Shown here in pieces: positions 9,875 through 20,565 of a DNA stretch of 64,000 nucleotides (the stretch's first letter is position 1; the number at the start of each line of letters is the position of its first letter). Below the pieces are notes generated by a model. It was given only the letters and a program-made list of their open reading frames with translations. It made no database searches and was not told the origin of the DNA. The stretch comes from Streptococcus merionis DSM 19192 (GTDB lineage Bacteria; Bacillota; Bacilli; Lactobacillales; Streptococcaceae): assembly GCF_000380085.1 (NCBI RefSeq), contig NZ_KB904538.1:163995-227994 (forward strand). The letters are read 5' to 3'. Made by a program: the position numbers and the translations under genes.

Positions 9875-9903
9875 TTGCATTTTTCACAAACTTCTTTTAA
9901 AAT
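9875..9903 (+). promoter_or_regulatory. promoter of rex
   Basis: TTGCAT, a 17-bp spacer and TAAAAT, 31 bases before the rex start. The spacer contains TTTCACAA, matching one half of a Rex box only. The promoter lies 60 bp beyond the IS end, so rex keeps its own promoter. Confidence 0.7.
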
Positions 9904-9934
9904 AGGACTATCGAAAAAGAAGGGTGTTAAACAA

Positions 9935-10582
9935 ATGATGAAGAATGAAAAAGGGCAATCTATTCCGCGCGCCACAGCTAAACGTCTCTCACTTTACTAC
10001 CGTATTTTCAAACGTTTTAACCGCGAAAACATCGAAAAAGCATCTTCTAAACAAATTGCAGATGCTATTGGCATTGACTCTGCTACTGTCCGCCGTGACT
10101 TCTCTTACTTTGGAGAACTCGGTCGACGCGGTTTTGGCTACGATGTCAAAAAGTTAATGAACTTCTTTGCAGATATTCTCAATGACAATTCAATCACCAA
10201 TGTGGTTTTGGTCGGTGTCGGCAATATGGGGCTTGCCCTTCTTAACTATCGTTTTCACGAACGCAACAAAATGAAAATCGTGACAGCCTTTGATGTGGAT
10301 GAGCACAAACTCGTTGGAACAAGCTCTGCAGATGGCATACCTATTGTATCTATCTCTCAATTAAAAGAAAAAATAGCTGAAGTCAAAGCACAAACAGCTA
10401 TCCTCTCTGTCCCCAGCGTAAAAGCTCAAGAAGTCACAGATCAGCTGGTTGAAGCAGGTATTAAGGGAATCTTATCCTTTTCACCAGTGAACTTGACCGT
10501 CCCCAAAGACGTTGTCGTGCAATATGTTGACCTGACAAGCGAGCTACAAACTCTTCTCTATTTCATGAGACAAAAAGATTAA
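9935..10582 (+). CDS. rex: redox-sensing transcriptional repressor Rex
   Basis: 215 residues from the ATG at 9935, which has AAGGGTG nearby; the longer frame from 9875 would begin inside the promoter. The N-terminal winged helix (residues about 15-80; [21 protein letters not shown]) binds DNA, and the Rossmann domain ([16 protein letters not shown]) senses the NADH/NAD ratio. Rex represses fermentation and respiration genes until NADH rises. It is followed at 10 bp by the class I amidotransferase-like gene. Confidence 0.96.
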   Translation: MMKNEKGQSIPRATAKRLSLYYRIFKRFNRENIEKASSKQIADAIGIDSATVRRDFSYFGELGRRGFGYDVKKLMNFFADILNDNSITNVVLVGVGNMGLALLNYRFHERNKMKIVTAFDVDEHKLVGTSSADGIPIVSISQLKEKIAEVKAQTAILSVPSVKAQEVTDQLVEAGIKGILSFSPVNLTVPKDVVVQYVDLTSELQTLLYFMRQKD

Positions 10583-10592
10583 GGGAGATTCT

Positions 10593-11285
10593 ATGACGCA
10601 TCCGATTATTGGCATTTCAAGTAATATCGAATACAATCCAGAAGACCGCAATTTTTTTCAAGTGTATTGTGCCAAAGGCTATGTTGACGGCGTTCAAAAA
10701 GCTGGCGGTCTTCCGCTGGTTCTTCCAATTGGTGCCCCAGAACTTGCAGTCCAATATGCTGAGATGATGGATAAGTTGATTTTGACTGGTGGGCAAAATG
10801 TTCTCCCAGAATACTACGGGGAGGAAAAAACGATTAGCAGTGATGATTACAGCCGTGACCGAGATGAGTTTGAACTAGCTCTCATTCGTGAGATGCTTAA
10901 ACGGAATAAACCCATTTTTTCTATCTGCCGAGGAACCCAACTCTTTAACGTTGCTATGGGCGGAACCCTGCATCAAGAGATTCAATCGCACTGGCAAGAT
11001 CTTTCTGCTATGCATCCTACGCACAAAGTCAACCTCATTCCGGGAACTCCTCTCTCTGACATCTTCAGCGAGCACCCATCTATCAATTCCTTCCACCGTC
11101 AAGCCATCAAGAAGCTCGCTTCTAACTTAGAAGTCATCGGCTCTTCTGCTGAAGATAATATTATTGAAGCGGTCAAAACAAACGATGGCTACCCTTATTT
11201 AGGAGTTCAGTGGCACCCTGAGTTTATGATTGACCACCGAGAAGAAGATTTAAAATTATTTGATTACATCGTCAATCAACTCTAA
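10593..11285 (+). CDS. gamma-glutamyl-gamma-aminobutyrate hydrolase family protein (peptidase C26)
   Basis: 230 residues with a class I glutamine amidotransferase fold. The nucleophile elbow is [16 protein letters not shown], with Cys in place, and the catalytic His and Glu lie in GVQWHPEF near the C terminus. Related enzymes hydrolyse gamma-glutamyl amide bonds (PuuD type). It is co-oriented with rex, as in other streptococci, and its last 4 bases overlap the convergent radC end. The substrate is not known. Confidence 0.9.
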   Translation: MTHPIIGISSNIEYNPEDRNFFQVYCAKGYVDGVQKAGGLPLVLPIGAPELAVQYAEMMDKLILTGGQNVLPEYYGEEKTISSDDYSRDRDEFELALIREMLKRNKPIFSICRGTQLFNVAMGGTLHQEIQSHWQDLSAMHPTHKVNLIPGTPLSDIFSEHPSINSFHRQAIKKLASNLEVIGSSAEDNIIEAVKTNDGYPYLGVQWHPEFMIDHREEDLKLFDYIVNQL

Positions 11286-11962
11286 AGTAAATCTGTTTCT
11301 TCTCTGTAAGAATAATATTGATTACCACCTATGATAAGATGATCTAGTAAAACCAAGCCCAGCAAATCGCTGGCTTTTTTGATTGCTTCTGTGAACTGAT
11401 CGTCATTTCGACTTGGACGTGGCTTGCCAGAAGGATGATTATGAACGATAATCACAGAAGTTGCCATATACTTGATCGCATAGTGCAAAATCTCCCGTGG
11501 CTCTGCAATTGACTTCATCACTGTCCCAATAAATATCGTTTCCTGCTTAATGATCTGGTTTTGAGTATCAAGATAGATGGCGATCAGGTGCTCTTGCTTT
11601 TTGTCGGCCAAGTCCTGCATAAGTCGCTTAGCCAGTTTTTCGCTGCTTAAAATTTGTTCCATGTTACGGTATTCTGACTGATTGATGCGCTTTCCTAGTT
11701 CTATCATAGCTTTGATTTCAATCGCCTTTACCTTGCCAACGCCAGATAAAGTCTGCAATTCTTGTACGGTTAATTGCTTTAATTCACTAAGGCTCTCTAA
11801 GCTACTGAGCAGACGATTGGCTAATGAAAACACCGAATTGCCTTTTGTCCCTGTTCGAAGCAAAATGGCTAACAGTTCTTGATTACTTAATTTTTCGGCT
11901 CCCTCTTCTAAAAGACGCTCACGTGGCAAAAGTGATTCTGGTTCAAATGAAATACTGTACAT
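11282..11962 (-). CDS. radC: RadC/JAB-domain DNA repair-like protein
   Basis: 226 residues, the usual RadC length. The N-terminal part has helix-hairpin-helix features ([25 protein letters not shown]), and the C-terminal JAB/MPN domain has the metal site [18 protein letters not shown]. The family was named for a repair phenotype later assigned elsewhere, so its true biochemistry is uncertain. It ends in a 4-bp convergent overlap with the C26 hydrolase. AGGAGGAAC stands before the ATG. Confidence 0.93.
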   Translation of the reverse strand: MYSISFEPESLLPRERLLEEGAEKLSNQELLAILLRTGTKGNSVFSLANRLLSSLESLSELKQLTVQELQTLSGVGKVKAIEIKAMIELGKRINQSEYRNMEQILSSEKLAKRLMQDLADKKQEHLIAIYLDTQNQIIKQETIFIGTVMKSIAEPREILHYAIKYMATSVIIVHNHPSGKPRPSRNDDQFTEAIKKASDLLGLVLLDHLIIGGNQYYSYREETDLL

Positions 11963-12052
11963 AATGTTCCTCCTCTTCTTTTATTCGTAAAAAATAAGAA
12001 CTCTTAGCTTGATGACACCGAAAAATAAAAATCGTCAAAGTCCTAACAAAAA

Positions 12053-12106
12053 ACGAATGACAACAATCCTCTGAAACACAAGGATTGCATATCATTCGTA
12101 TTTTTT
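12053..12106. terminator. bidirectional terminator palindrome, CGAATGA family copy 1
   Basis: Outer stem ACGAATGA/TCATTCGT, inner stem CAATCCT/AGGATTG, with T-runs on both strands. It lies downstream of the serine hydrolase gene. It shares its outer stem with palindromes at 23311, 26816 and 32433. Confidence 0.8.
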
Positions 12107-12159
12107 AAATAATATCCGTTCACATTTCTACATCGATAGTCAATCCTCAAATAACGTTT

Positions 12160-13212
12160 TCAAGGATTTTGATTTACCCGATGCCATTGGTTGATCACAT
12201 AAGTGAGCTCTGTTAATTGCACATAACCAAGACCATTTATTTCAGTCGTTTGAGCATCGGCTCCACCTAGCCCTGCGGTATAAAGAGCAATCAGATAGGG
12301 TGTTTCTTCATAGACAATCGCATCAACATTCAAGGCTTCGGCATAATAGCCCGGTTTTTGATAAATTGTCAAATAAGGTAGGTAAGTCTTAAAATACTGG
12401 CCAGGGAAAGATTCCCCGATAAAATAAAGGACATCCTTATACTTTTCTTGATGGTGCCAAAGATAATCAAGAACCTGAATATAGTAATCACTGGTCGTCT
12501 TATTGCCACTCTTGAAATCAATGGTGGCCACATCAGAGCGTGATTTACCGTAACGCTCAAACATGCTGTAAGTCTGCTCAAAACCACCCAGCATTTTGAC
12601 CATACCATAGGCGGGCGTATTTTCAGAATATACAAGAGAATACTCCTGCATCTCTGAGATCGTCATGTCATCACCAAACTGGGAACGATAAGCCAGATAC
12701 TCAGACTCATTCTCAAACTCCAAATCTGCAATATCATAAGCCTGATCCATGGAGAACTCACCTGTCTCAACCCCATCGACAATCAGCATGTTGAGTGGTA
12801 GTTTGTAGGTCGAGCCAGCGGTCATTAGTTGAGTTTCATTCATGGAAATGACTTCACCAGTCACTGTGTTTTTATAGCTGAAGGCCACACTAGTATAAGG
12901 CATTCCGATTTCATCCAGATACGCTTGAACCACTTGCGGTAGCGTCATATTGGCATAATCAAAATAAAGGTCGTAAGCCACCATTTGGTCTTGCTCTGCT
13001 TCCATTGCAGCCTGCTTTGCTTCTGGAGACTTTAAAAAGACCGTATCACTCAGAGCTGGCTCCTCTTTTGCCGGACTTTCCTCTTTTGTATCTCGGACCT
13101 CAGACTTGGGTACTGTATTTCCCATCCCATCCTTAAGTCCAATCACAGCTAGAGTTGTTAAGGCTAAGAGGGAAAAAATCGTTAAAATAACGTTAATGTC
13201 ATATTTTTTCAT
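12160..13212 (-). CDS. membrane-anchored serine hydrolase (beta-lactamase class A-like)
   Basis: 350 residues. An N-terminal hydrophobic anchor (residues about 8-28) is followed by a low-complexity acidic linker and an extracytoplasmic domain. The penicillin-binding/beta-lactamase motifs are partly visible: SxxK in TAGSTYKLPLNML and SxN in VYSENTPAYG. The C-terminal KTG-like motif is not clear. Proteins of this kind may act on peptidoglycan or be inactive homologues. It is monocistronic, between a terminator on one side and a MITE and repeat copy on the other. Confidence 0.78.
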   Translation of the reverse strand: MKKYDINVILTIFSLLALTTLAVIGLKDGMGNTVPKSEVRDTKEESPAKEEPALSDTVFLKSPEAKQAAMEAEQDQMVAYDLYFDYANMTLPQVVQAYLDEIGMPYTSVAFSYKNTVTGEVISMNETQLMTAGSTYKLPLNMLIVDGVETGEFSMDQAYDIADLEFENESEYLAYRSQFGDDMTISEMQEYSLVYSENTPAYGMVKMLGGFEQTYSMFERYGKSRSDVATIDFKSGNKTTSDYYIQVLDYLWHHQEKYKDVLYFIGESFPGQYFKTYLPYLTIYQKPGYYAEALNVDAIVYEETPYLIALYTAGLGGADAQTTEINGLGYVQLTELTYVINQWHRVNQNP

Positions 13213-13232
13213 TTCAATTCATTCTCTTAACC

Positions 13233-13260
13233 ATTATAAAAAATGAAGAAGCAAAAGCAA
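13233..13260 (-). promoter_or_regulatory. promoter of the serine hydrolase gene
   Basis: Reading leftward: TTGCTT, a 16-bp spacer, TATAAT, about 20 bases before the ATG at 13212. Confidence 0.6.
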
Positions 13261-13354
13261 CTCTTTTGTTACAAAAATATTACAAGGCTAAGAATTAGCC
13301 TGCTTGAATCAGGAATAATACACTAAGTCTGCCAATTAGCCAAAAAATCAAAAG

Positions 13355-13461
13355 TATAGTTGATTGAAACACGATTAGGACAGAGTTGTCTCAAAATCAG
13401 AGCATCACCTTGCCTGCTTTTCTAAACCACAGCTGTACTGTTCTTAATTCAATTGACTATA
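13355..13461. repeat. 107-bp MITE, copy A
   Basis: Ends are inverted repeats (TATAGTTGATTGAA at left, TTCAATTGACTATA at right). It is similar along its whole length to 48624-48730, which is also exactly 107 bp. The length and TA-bounded ends resemble the pneumococcal RUP type of non-autonomous IS630-related element; that assignment is inference. Confidence 0.85.
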
Positions 13462-13523
13462 GTGCTGATACTCCTTATGTTGGATATTTTCACCGATAAT
13501 TAGTATCACATTAAAATGAAAAA

Positions 13524-13959
13524 GGGAGTGGAAAGAACTCGAGCAATCAAAAGTGAGTTCGTTTTCCCACCCCCGCAAGGTTGACTAGGTTTTTCACAGA
13601 TGAAATCGAAGAAAAACCAGACGTCTACGACGACAAGGTAATAAGACAGTATCCCGTGACATCTAGCTTTTTAGGCCGTGTTCAGCTTTAAGATACAAAG
13701 GCCGTTTAAAAATGCGATGGAAAATAAGGGAGTGACTGATGAGTCTGAAGACTCAAGGAAACTCACGCATTTTAGGCCGTGTTCCGTTAGTAAGCAAACG
13801 ATTGGAGACAGCGAACCGCTGATTAGGGTTCTAAAAGTTGATTATCAATGTATTAGAGCCTAATCAGCAGTGGCTCATTGGCGCTAAAGCGCCTAATGAC
13901 CTGTGCAGGCGTAAGACTAAGTTGGCATGGCCAACAAATCTTACTCCCAACCACTGCGT
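13524..13959 (+). repeat. dispersed structured repeat 'R', copy 2 (long form, 3' truncated)
   Basis: Shares the 5' hairpin (AAAGAACTC ... GAGTTCGTTTTCCCACCCC) and the 3' block (GGCGCTAAAGCGCC, GTAAGACTAAGTTGGC...) with the other copies. It carries a central module of about 240 bp found also in copy 3, with nested stems such as AAAATGCG/CGCATTTT and GAGTC/GACTC. The 3' end stops at CCACTGCG, short of copies 3 and 4. Confidence 0.85.
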
Positions 13960-13987
13960 CTTGCAAGGAAATTAGAAAAATAAACGA

Positions 13988-14012
13988 GTCTGGGATTGCT
14001 TTTGTCCCAGAC
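13988..14012. terminator. terminator after srtA
   Basis: GTCTGGGA and TCCCAGAC with a 9-base loop, just past the srtA stop; T-rich sequence follows on both strands. Confidence 0.75.
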
Positions 14013-14027
14013 CCCTTTTCATATCTA

Positions 14028-14780
14028 TTACAATTGAATCTGATTATAAGACGTTGTAAAGGCTTTACGAATAGATTCATCTGCTTCTGCATAAGAAACC
14101 GATGATTCTAAAGTGCCTTTGACAATCGTTCTAAATTCAGCTCCTGCATCCTCACAGGTCACCAAGGTAATTTCAGTCACTCCTGGAACATCGTCAATCA
14201 CATCAACACGATCAGGTGTTACGGTCTCTACCGTTGTCAAAACATAGGTATGGACCGTGGTCTTGTCAGTGATATAGATTTTCATTCCTGGTTTACTCTT
14301 TTCAAGAGGCGAAAAGAGCATGCTACTTCCGCCAGTAATCCCAAAAACATGGTGACTGGCTAGAGCGTAATTTCCCTGACCCATGACTTGGTTTTCTTTC
14401 ATGGTACCCGCACCATAGTGCAGAACTGTATTATCCAATCCCTTAAAAATTGGCAAGTTCAAGCCAAGGTCAGGAATAGCGATCCCCCCTATAACGGGTA
14501 ATTGCTGAGCTGCCCATTGATTAGCCAGTACTGATTCTGTCGAAAGAGATTCGACTTCATCAAAAGCAAAACTGGTCTTAGCTTGCTTGTTATTCTCAAT
14601 TTCTTCAGCCGTTACTTTTTCCACCTGATATTGATTGGTTCTCCAAGCAATAATAGAATTACGGATAGGTGTATTAAAAATTAACAAGAGAGAAATGATC
14701 AATAAAAGAATCGTGAATACATTTATGAACTTACTCTTAAGCGTTTTTTTCTTCTTTTTACGTAATCTTGAATTAGCCAA
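14028..14780 (-). CDS. srtA: class A sortase
   Basis: 250 residues, type II membrane protein: a basic N terminus (KKKKKT), one hydrophobic segment (about residues 17-38) and an outside catalytic domain. The active-site residues are visible: His in ALASHHVFG, Cys in TLVTCEDAG, and Arg in FRTIVKG. It joins LPXTG surface proteins to the peptidoglycan cross-bridge. It follows gyrA by 13 bp, the standard streptococcal arrangement, and so is probably co-transcribed with gyrA. Confidence 0.95.
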   Translation of the reverse strand: MANSRLRKKKKKTLKSKFINVFTILLLIISLLLIFNTPIRNSIIAWRTNQYQVEKVTAEEIENNKQAKTSFAFDEVESLSTESVLANQWAAQQLPVIGGIAIPDLGLNLPIFKGLDNTVLHYGAGTMKENQVMGQGNYALASHHVFGITGGSSMLFSPLEKSKPGMKIYITDKTTVHTYVLTTVETVTPDRVDVIDDVPGVTEITLVTCEDAGAEFRTIVKGTLESSVSYAEADESIRKAFTTSYNQIQL

Positions 14781-14793
14781 GTATTAACCCTCT

Positions 14794-17253
14794 TTATTCT
14801 TCACTCTGCTGGTCATCAGTGTCAGTATCTTCTGCTACATCAACCAAAGCAAAAGTCATAATCTTCGCATCAGCATCTAGTCTCATGACTTTCACCCCCT
14901 GAGTCGCACGACCGGTTTGAGAGATATTGCTCACATTGGTACGAATGATGACACCTGTGTCTGTGATAACCATGATATCCTCGTGTCCATCAATAGTCAA
15001 AAGACCCGCCATACCACCGTTTTTCTCAGTAATATTTGCTGTCTTAATCCCTTTACCACCACGACCTTTTGTAGGGTACTCAGATGCTGAGGTTCGCTTA
15101 CCGTAGCCCTTGTCCGTTAAGATAAGGACTTCTTGCTGGTCTGTGATAGTGGTTGCCCCTACAACTCGGTCACCATCACGAAGATTGACCCCGCGCACCC
15201 CAGTTGCTGTTCGGCCCATATTACGGACACTTGAGGCCTTAAAGCGGACGGAATAACCATACTTGGTTCCAATAATAACATCACTGTCATCATTCGTCAA
15301 GAAGACATTAATCAACTCGTCTTCATCTTTGAGATTAAGGGCCTTGAGACCATTTTGACGGATATGTCCAAATTCTGAAACGTCAGTACGTTTGACCACA
15401 CCTTGACGCGTTGTGAAGAAGAGATAGGCTCCTTCTACTTCGTCTTCCTTAACGTTAATCATGGTCTGAATACTCTCGCCTTCGTCCAGTTTCAAGAGGT
15501 TAACCACAGGAAGTCCCTTAGCAGTACGCCCATACTCTGGAATTTCATATCCTTTGAGACGGTAGACTCGTCCTTTATTGGTAAAGAAGAAAAGATGATC
15601 ATGCGTGCTGGTTGAAACCATTTCACGGACAAAGTCATCATCTTTGACTCCTGTCCCTTGAACGCCTCGACCACCACGTTTTTGAGCGGTAAACTCATCT
15701 TGCGCCAAGCGCTTGATATAACCACGATTTGACAGGGTGATCAACACATCAGTCTCTTCAATCAAGTCTTCGTCTTCAAGCGAGAGGACTTCGCCAACCA
15801 TAAGTTCGGTGCGACGTTTGTCACTGTACTTGCGCTTGGTCTCATCTAACTCTTCCTTGATAATAGCGACAATACGCTCTGGCTTAGCCAAAATATCAGT
15901 CAAATCAGCAATGAGAGCAAGCAGTTCATCATACTCTGACTGGATCTTATCGCGTTCCAAACCAGTCAAACGACGCAGACGCATGTCAAGGATAGCTTGA
16001 CTCTGACGTTCTGACAGCTCAAAGCGACTCATCAACTCAGCTTGTGCTTCCGCATCCGTTTCCGAATGACGAATGACACGGATAACCTCGTCAATATGAT
16101 CAAGTGCTATCAGTAAGCCTTCTAAGATATGAGCACGTGCTTCAGCTTTTTCCTTATCAAAACGGGTTCGACGCTCCACAACTTCCTTCTGGTGCTCTAT
16201 GTAAGCATGCAGAATTTGGCGAATAGAGAGAATCTTAGGCACACCGTTTTCGATGGCCAGCATATTAAAACCAAAGTTAGTCTGCAAACTGGTCATCTTG
16301 AAGAGATTGTTCAAGATAACATTGGCAGACGCATCACGGCGAACTTCAACAACAAAGCGCACCCCTTCACGGTTAGACTCATCACGAACAGCTGTAATGC
16401 CTTCAATGCGCTTTTCTTGCGCCAAACGAACGATGTGCTCGTGGACCTTGGTTTTGTTGACCATGTAAGGGAATTCTGTGACAATAATGCGCTCACGGCC
16501 ATTTTTTAGCTCTTCAATCTCAGTACGAGCACGTAAGACGATTGAGCCCTTGCCTGTCTCATAAGCACGGTGAATGCCTGATTTCCCCATAACCAGAGCA
16601 CCTGTCGGAAAGTCTGGACCAGGCAGGACTTCCATAATATCACGAGTCGTCGCTTCAGGATTGTCCATAAGAAGCTTGACAGCGTCAATAGTCTCTCCTA
16701 AATTATGAGGCGGGATGTTCGTCGCCATACCGACAGCAATCCCTGTCGCTCCATTAACCAAAAGGTTTGGAAAACGGGCAGGCAAGACGAGAGGCTCGCG
16801 CTCACTGGCGTCGTAGTTATCTTGGAAATCAACAGTATTTTTGTTGATGTCACGAAGCATCTCCAAAGCGATTTTACTCATGCGTGCTTCGGTATAACGC
16901 TGGGCAGCGGCTCCGTCTCCGTCCATGGAACCAAAGTTGCCATGACCATCCACTAACATGTGGCGGTAACTCCACCACTGAGCCATACGGACCATAGCCT
17001 CGTAAATCGAGCTATCCCCGTGAGGATGGTATTTCCCCATAACATCACCCGTAATACGAGCTGACTTCTTATGTGGTTTATCTGGGGTCACTCCCAATTC
17101 ATTCATTCCATAAAGAATTCGGCGATGAACCGGTTTAAGACCATCACGCACATCAGGAAGAGCACGAGCCACAATAACGGACATGGCGTAGTCAATAAAG
17201 CTGGTCTTCATTTCGCTGGTCAGATTTACATCAACTAAATTTTTATCCTGCAT
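14794..17253 (-). CDS. gyrA: DNA gyrase subunit A
   Basis: 819 residues from the ATG at 17253 ([15 protein letters not shown] upstream). A longer frame from 17328 is unlikely because it reads through the promoter, which has a TGGTATAAT element. It is the breakage-rejoining subunit: the winged-helix core contains catalytic Tyr in AAQRYTEAR, and the C-terminal pinwheel begins with the GyrA box QKRGGRG. The quinolone-resistance region reads [15 protein letters not shown]; Ser and Glu at the usual mutation sites look wild type. The acidic C-terminal tail ends DTDDQQSEE. Confidence 0.97.
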   Translation of the reverse strand: MQDKNLVDVNLTSEMKTSFIDYAMSVIVARALPDVRDGLKPVHRRILYGMNELGVTPDKPHKKSARITGDVMGKYHPHGDSSIYEAMVRMAQWWSYRHMLVDGHGNFGSMDGDGAAAQRYTEARMSKIALEMLRDINKNTVDFQDNYDASEREPLVLPARFPNLLVNGATGIAVGMATNIPPHNLGETIDAVKLLMDNPEATTRDIMEVLPGPDFPTGALVMGKSGIHRAYETGKGSIVLRARTEIEELKNGRERIIVTEFPYMVNKTKVHEHIVRLAQEKRIEGITAVRDESNREGVRFVVEVRRDASANVILNNLFKMTSLQTNFGFNMLAIENGVPKILSIRQILHAYIEHQKEVVERRTRFDKEKAEARAHILEGLLIALDHIDEVIRVIRHSETDAEAQAELMSRFELSERQSQAILDMRLRRLTGLERDKIQSEYDELLALIADLTDILAKPERIVAIIKEELDETKRKYSDKRRTELMVGEVLSLEDEDLIEETDVLITLSNRGYIKRLAQDEFTAQKRGGRGVQGTGVKDDDFVREMVSTSTHDHLFFFTNKGRVYRLKGYEIPEYGRTAKGLPVVNLLKLDEGESIQTMINVKEDEVEGAYLFFTTRQGVVKRTDVSEFGHIRQNGLKALNLKDEDELINVFLTNDDSDVIIGTKYGYSVRFKASSVRNMGRTATGVRGVNLRDGDRVVGATTITDQQEVLILTDKGYGKRTSASEYPTKGRGGKGIKTANITEKNGGMAGLLTIDGHEDIMVITDTGVIIRTNVSNISQTGRATQGVKVMRLDADAKIMTFALVDVAEDTDTDDQQSEE

Positions 17254-17333
17254 TAAAAAATGCCTCGTTTCTAGTTCACAATTGCCTTTATTATACCATA
17301 ATTTTGCTGAAAATTCAGCTCTCTTCATTGTTG

Positions 17334-17347
17334 TTTAAACGTTTTCA
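17334..17347. promoter_or_regulatory. cre-like site upstream of ldh
   Basis: TTTAAACGTTTTCA; on the minus strand it matches the CcpA consensus TGWNANCGNTNWCA at 13 of 14 positions. It lies 14 bp upstream of the ldh -35, a position compatible with activation, as known for the lactococcal las operon. Confidence 0.5.
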
Positions 17348-17361
17348 TTCGCTTTCAAAAG

Positions 17362-17390
17362 ATGACAATACGCTTGAAAAATGCTAGAAT
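17362..17390 (+). promoter_or_regulatory. promoter of ldh
   Basis: ATGACA, a 17-bp spacer, and an extended -10 TGCTAGAAT, about 48 bases before the ATG. Confidence 0.75.
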
Positions 17391-17423
17391 AGTAAGCATA
17401 AGGGGCTTCCCTATCAAAAATAA

Positions 17424-18422
<999 letters not shown>

Positions 18423-18447
18423 AAATAATTTTCATTATAAGGAATAA

Positions 18448-18486
18448 GGAGGCTAGGAAAAAATTCCCAGCCCTCTTTATTTTTTG
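18448..18486 (+). terminator. terminator of ldh
   Basis: An imperfect stem GGAGGCTAGGAA/TTCCCAGCCCTC followed by TTTATTTTTT. Confidence 0.75.
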
Positions 18487-18599
18487 GTTCACGGATAAAA
18501 GAAAAAAGAAGGTAGCGAATCTGTTGCTCCACCACCTGACCACTCAGTTCGAACATTAGATAGTCAATTTCTGGATTTTTATCCTAATTTATGGCATAC

Positions 18600-18605
18600 T
18601 ATAAT
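18600..18605 (+). promoter_or_regulatory. -10 element before the thioredoxin-like gene
   Basis: A consensus TATAAT, 26 bases before the ATG at 18632; no good -35 is visible. Confidence 0.5.
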
Positions 18606-18631
18606 TAAAAAACAAAGAAAAGAGGTTTATT

Positions 18632-18979
18632 ATGGCGACATTTGAACAAGATATTCGAGAACTCCATCCAGTCACTATTGATCATGCTAAGAAGACCATT
18701 TCTGACGGCCAAACGGCTACCTATTTTATCGGGCGTAGTACCTGCCCCTACTGTCGTAAGTTTGCAGCAAAATTAAGAAATGTTGTGTCTGAAACTGGAG
18801 CGACCGTTTACTTTGTAAACTCTGAGCAAGCAGACCAATTAGCGCAACTGGCAGATTTCAGAAGCCAGTACGGCATTCCAACAGTCCCTGGCTTTGTCCA
18901 AATCACCGACGGTCAAGTCTCTGTCAAATGCGATTCAAGCATGACAGAAGCTGAAATCAAGGCGTTTATGAAGGCTTAG
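18632..18979 (+). CDS. thioredoxin-like protein
   Basis: 115 residues, thioredoxin fold, with CxxC in GRSTCPYCRKFAAKL and the cis-Pro region YGIPTVPGFVQ. It has no signal peptide. Streptococcal homologues are often labelled bacteriocin transport accessory proteins, but no bacteriocin genes lie nearby, so a general thiol-disulfide or stress role is more likely. It is monocistronic and ends before a strong terminator. Confidence 0.82.
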   Translation: MATFEQDIRELHPVTIDHAKKTISDGQTATYFIGRSTCPYCRKFAAKLRNVVSETGATVYFVNSEQADQLAQLADFRSQYGIPTVPGFVQITDGQVSVKCDSSMTEAEIKAFMKA

Positions 18980-19028
18980 CATTGTGCAACCGCTGAAAAA
19001 ATCAACACTTTAAACAACAACATGACAT

Positions 19029-19069
19029 AAATATCCCCTGTAGATTAAAACGTTACAGGGGATATTTTT
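19029..19069. terminator. strong terminator after the thioredoxin-like gene
   Basis: A perfect 14-bp stem AAATATCCCCTGTA/TACAGGGGATATTT with T5; it can serve the convergent permease gene too. Confidence 0.85.
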
Positions 19070-19101
19070 GGCTTCCGAAAATGAGCGAGATTAATTATTC
19101 T

Positions 19102-19875
19102 TTAAAGTAGTCCGAATCCATTATAAAGATTGAGTAGAATAACAAGTACAATGACCGCCCTAAAAATTTGTGTTATCTTCTGGGCTGGCAGCAGCTTACT
19201 CAGTTGAGCTCCAAGAAAACCTCCAATAATGGCCGCTGGAATCACATAAATCAGTACCGTTAGATCGTAGTGGACGAGCCCTCCAGTTATTGCGATTGTC
19301 GCTAATTTGGATAATTGTGAAAAGAAAATCGTACAAATAGAATAGACAGTAGCTTCTTTGATTGGTAGAGAAAACATGAGCATCAAAAGAGAGACATTGA
19401 TTGGACCTCCACCAATTCCCAGAAGGCTCGCCAAAAAGCCAAGAACTGTGCCACATACTACAAACCAATACCACTGCTTTAACTGGAATTGTTTAAGTTG
19501 AAAGAGTGAGTAGATTAAAGCAAATATTAAAGTTAGCACAGTCAAGATGATTTGAACCAATTGTGTTACATTGGCACCAAAAACAGCTAGCAAGTAACCA
19601 AAAACAGCATTTCCAGCGTAGCCACCCAATAGAGAGCCTAGCGCAATCCAGAAAACCTTAGGCCAACTAATCACAATCCCATTTTTCACCTGACGATAGG
19701 TCGAAACGATAGACATGGTAAAGACAGCGACCGCAGAATAAAAGCTGATACTGGCCACAGAATGGTAACCAAGCAAGTCAAATATCGGCTTAATCAGCAC
19801 GCCACCACCCATGCCCGACACCGCACCGATACTATTAGCTAAGATGATGATGAGAGCATATACAAGGCCGATCAT
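19102..19875 (-). CDS. TauE/SafE family permease
   Basis: 257 residues from the ATG at 19875, which has GGAGG five bases upstream; an in-frame ATG at 19923 lacks one. It has eight likely membrane segments and the two glycine-rich family repeats (SGMGGGVLIKPIF near the N terminus and LGIGGGPINVSLL in the middle). The family moves sulfite, sulfonates or other organic anions across the membrane. It lies downstream of rplT and convergent with the thioredoxin-like gene. The substrate cannot be inferred. Confidence 0.88.
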   Translation of the reverse strand: MIGLVYALIIILANSIGAVSGMGGGVLIKPIFDLLGYHSVASISFYSAVAVFTMSIVSTYRQVKNGIVISWPKVFWIALGSLLGGYAGNAVFGYLLAVFGANVTQLVQIILTVLTLIFALIYSLFQLKQFQLKQWYWFVVCGTVLGFLASLLGIGGGPINVSLLMLMFSLPIKEATVYSICTIFFSQLSKLATIAITGGLVHYDLTVLIYVIPAAIIGGFLGAQLSKLLPAQKITQIFRAVIVLVILLNLYNGFGLL

Positions 19876-19929
19876 TTTTCCTCCGAAATAGTACAGAAAA
19901 AGCTGGAATGTCTCCCAGCTCAATAGTAT

Positions 19930-20289
19930 TTACTTAGCCAATTTTTCTTTAGCTGCATCTGCAAGTGCAGTGAATGCTGCTGCATCATTAACAGCCAAGT
20001 CAGCTAACATCTTACGGTTTACTTCGATACCAGCCAATTTAAGACCGTTCATCAATTTAGAGTATGACAAACCGTTCATACGAGCTGCCGCGTTGATACG
20101 AGTGATCCACAATTTGCGGAAATCGCGTTTCTTTTGACGGCGATCACGGTACGCATAGTAGTAAGAGTTCATGACTTGTTCTTTAGCAGTACGGAACAAG
20201 ATATGTTTAGCGCCATAGTAACCTTTAGCGAGTTTTAAAATACGTTTACGACGTTTGCGTGATACAACGCCACCTTTTACACGAGCCAT
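19930..20289 (-). CDS. rplT: 50S ribosomal protein L20
   Basis: 119 residues, very basic, with the family N terminus [20 protein letters not shown] and [20 protein letters not shown]. It is needed for assembly of the 50S subunit and in Bacillus also represses the infC-rpmI-rplT operon by binding its leader RNA. Last gene of that operon here; AGGAGG is upstream. Confidence 0.98.
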   Translation of the reverse strand: MARVKGGVVSRKRRKRILKLAKGYYGAKHILFRTAKEQVMNSYYYAYRDRRQKKRDFRKLWITRINAAARMNGLSYSKLMNGLKLAGIEVNRKMLADLAVNDAAAFTALADAAKEKLAK

Positions 20290-20335
20290 TTATAATTCCT
20301 CCGAATAATTCTTAATTTAGTCAAGCACGCTGGGT

Positions 20336-20536
20336 TTATTTCAAACCAGTCAACATTGCTTTGATACGTGCGAAGTCACCAGAATGTACCATAGAAGCTT
20401 TGCGAAGGTGACGACGTTGTTTTTTAGTCTTGCCGTGGAAACGGTGAGATGTATAAGCACGGAAGCGTTTAAGACCGCCTGAACCTGTACGTTTAAAACG
20501 TTTTGCAGATGCGCGGTGAGTTTTTTGTTTTGGCAT
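20336..20536 (-). CDS. rpmI: 50S ribosomal protein L35
   Basis: 66 residues, basic, [20 protein letters not shown] at the start and [13 protein letters not shown] in the middle. Middle gene of infC-rpmI-rplT with AAAGGAG before the ATG. Confidence 0.98.
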   Translation of the reverse strand: MPKQKTHRASAKRFKRTGSGGLKRFRAYTSHRFHGKTKKQRRHLRKASMVHSGDFARIKAMLTGLK

Positions 20537-20565
20537 GGTTATCTCCTTTTTCTGTCAATTGACGT

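Larger units (their letters stand above)
13213..14027. other. 815-bp intergenic region with MITE and long repeat
   Basis: No gene. In order: the serine hydrolase promoter, a 107-bp MITE (13355-13461), dispersed repeat copy 2 (13524-13959), and the srtA terminator (13988-14012). Confidence 0.8.

Noticed and set aside
9875..9900. Rex autoregulatory box in the rex promoter
   Set aside because: Only the right half, TTTCACAA, is present; the left half does not match.
9875..9935. Longer rex reading frame from 9875
   Set aside because: Its first codons overlap the -35 and -10, and the normal Rex length fits the start at 9935.
13739..13775. CTGATGA...GAAAC inside repeat R copies 2 and 3, which looks like a hammerhead ribozyme core
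   Set aside because: Stem II does not close next to the core as required, and no stem III with an NUH cleavage site can be drawn; the bases pair as simple nested hairpins instead.
13678..13863. A 61-codon frame (and its 88-codon relative at 55504-55770) starting MF.FKIQRPFKNAMENKG
   Set aside because: It lies wholly in repeat DNA, has no Shine-Dalgarno, and follows the repeat's hairpins; the copies differ in length and end. The only hint for coding is that the 12-bp indel keeps the frame, which is not enough.
14794..17253. Quinolone-resistance mutation in gyrA
   Set aside because: The residues in [11 protein letters not shown] are those of wild-type streptococcal GyrA.
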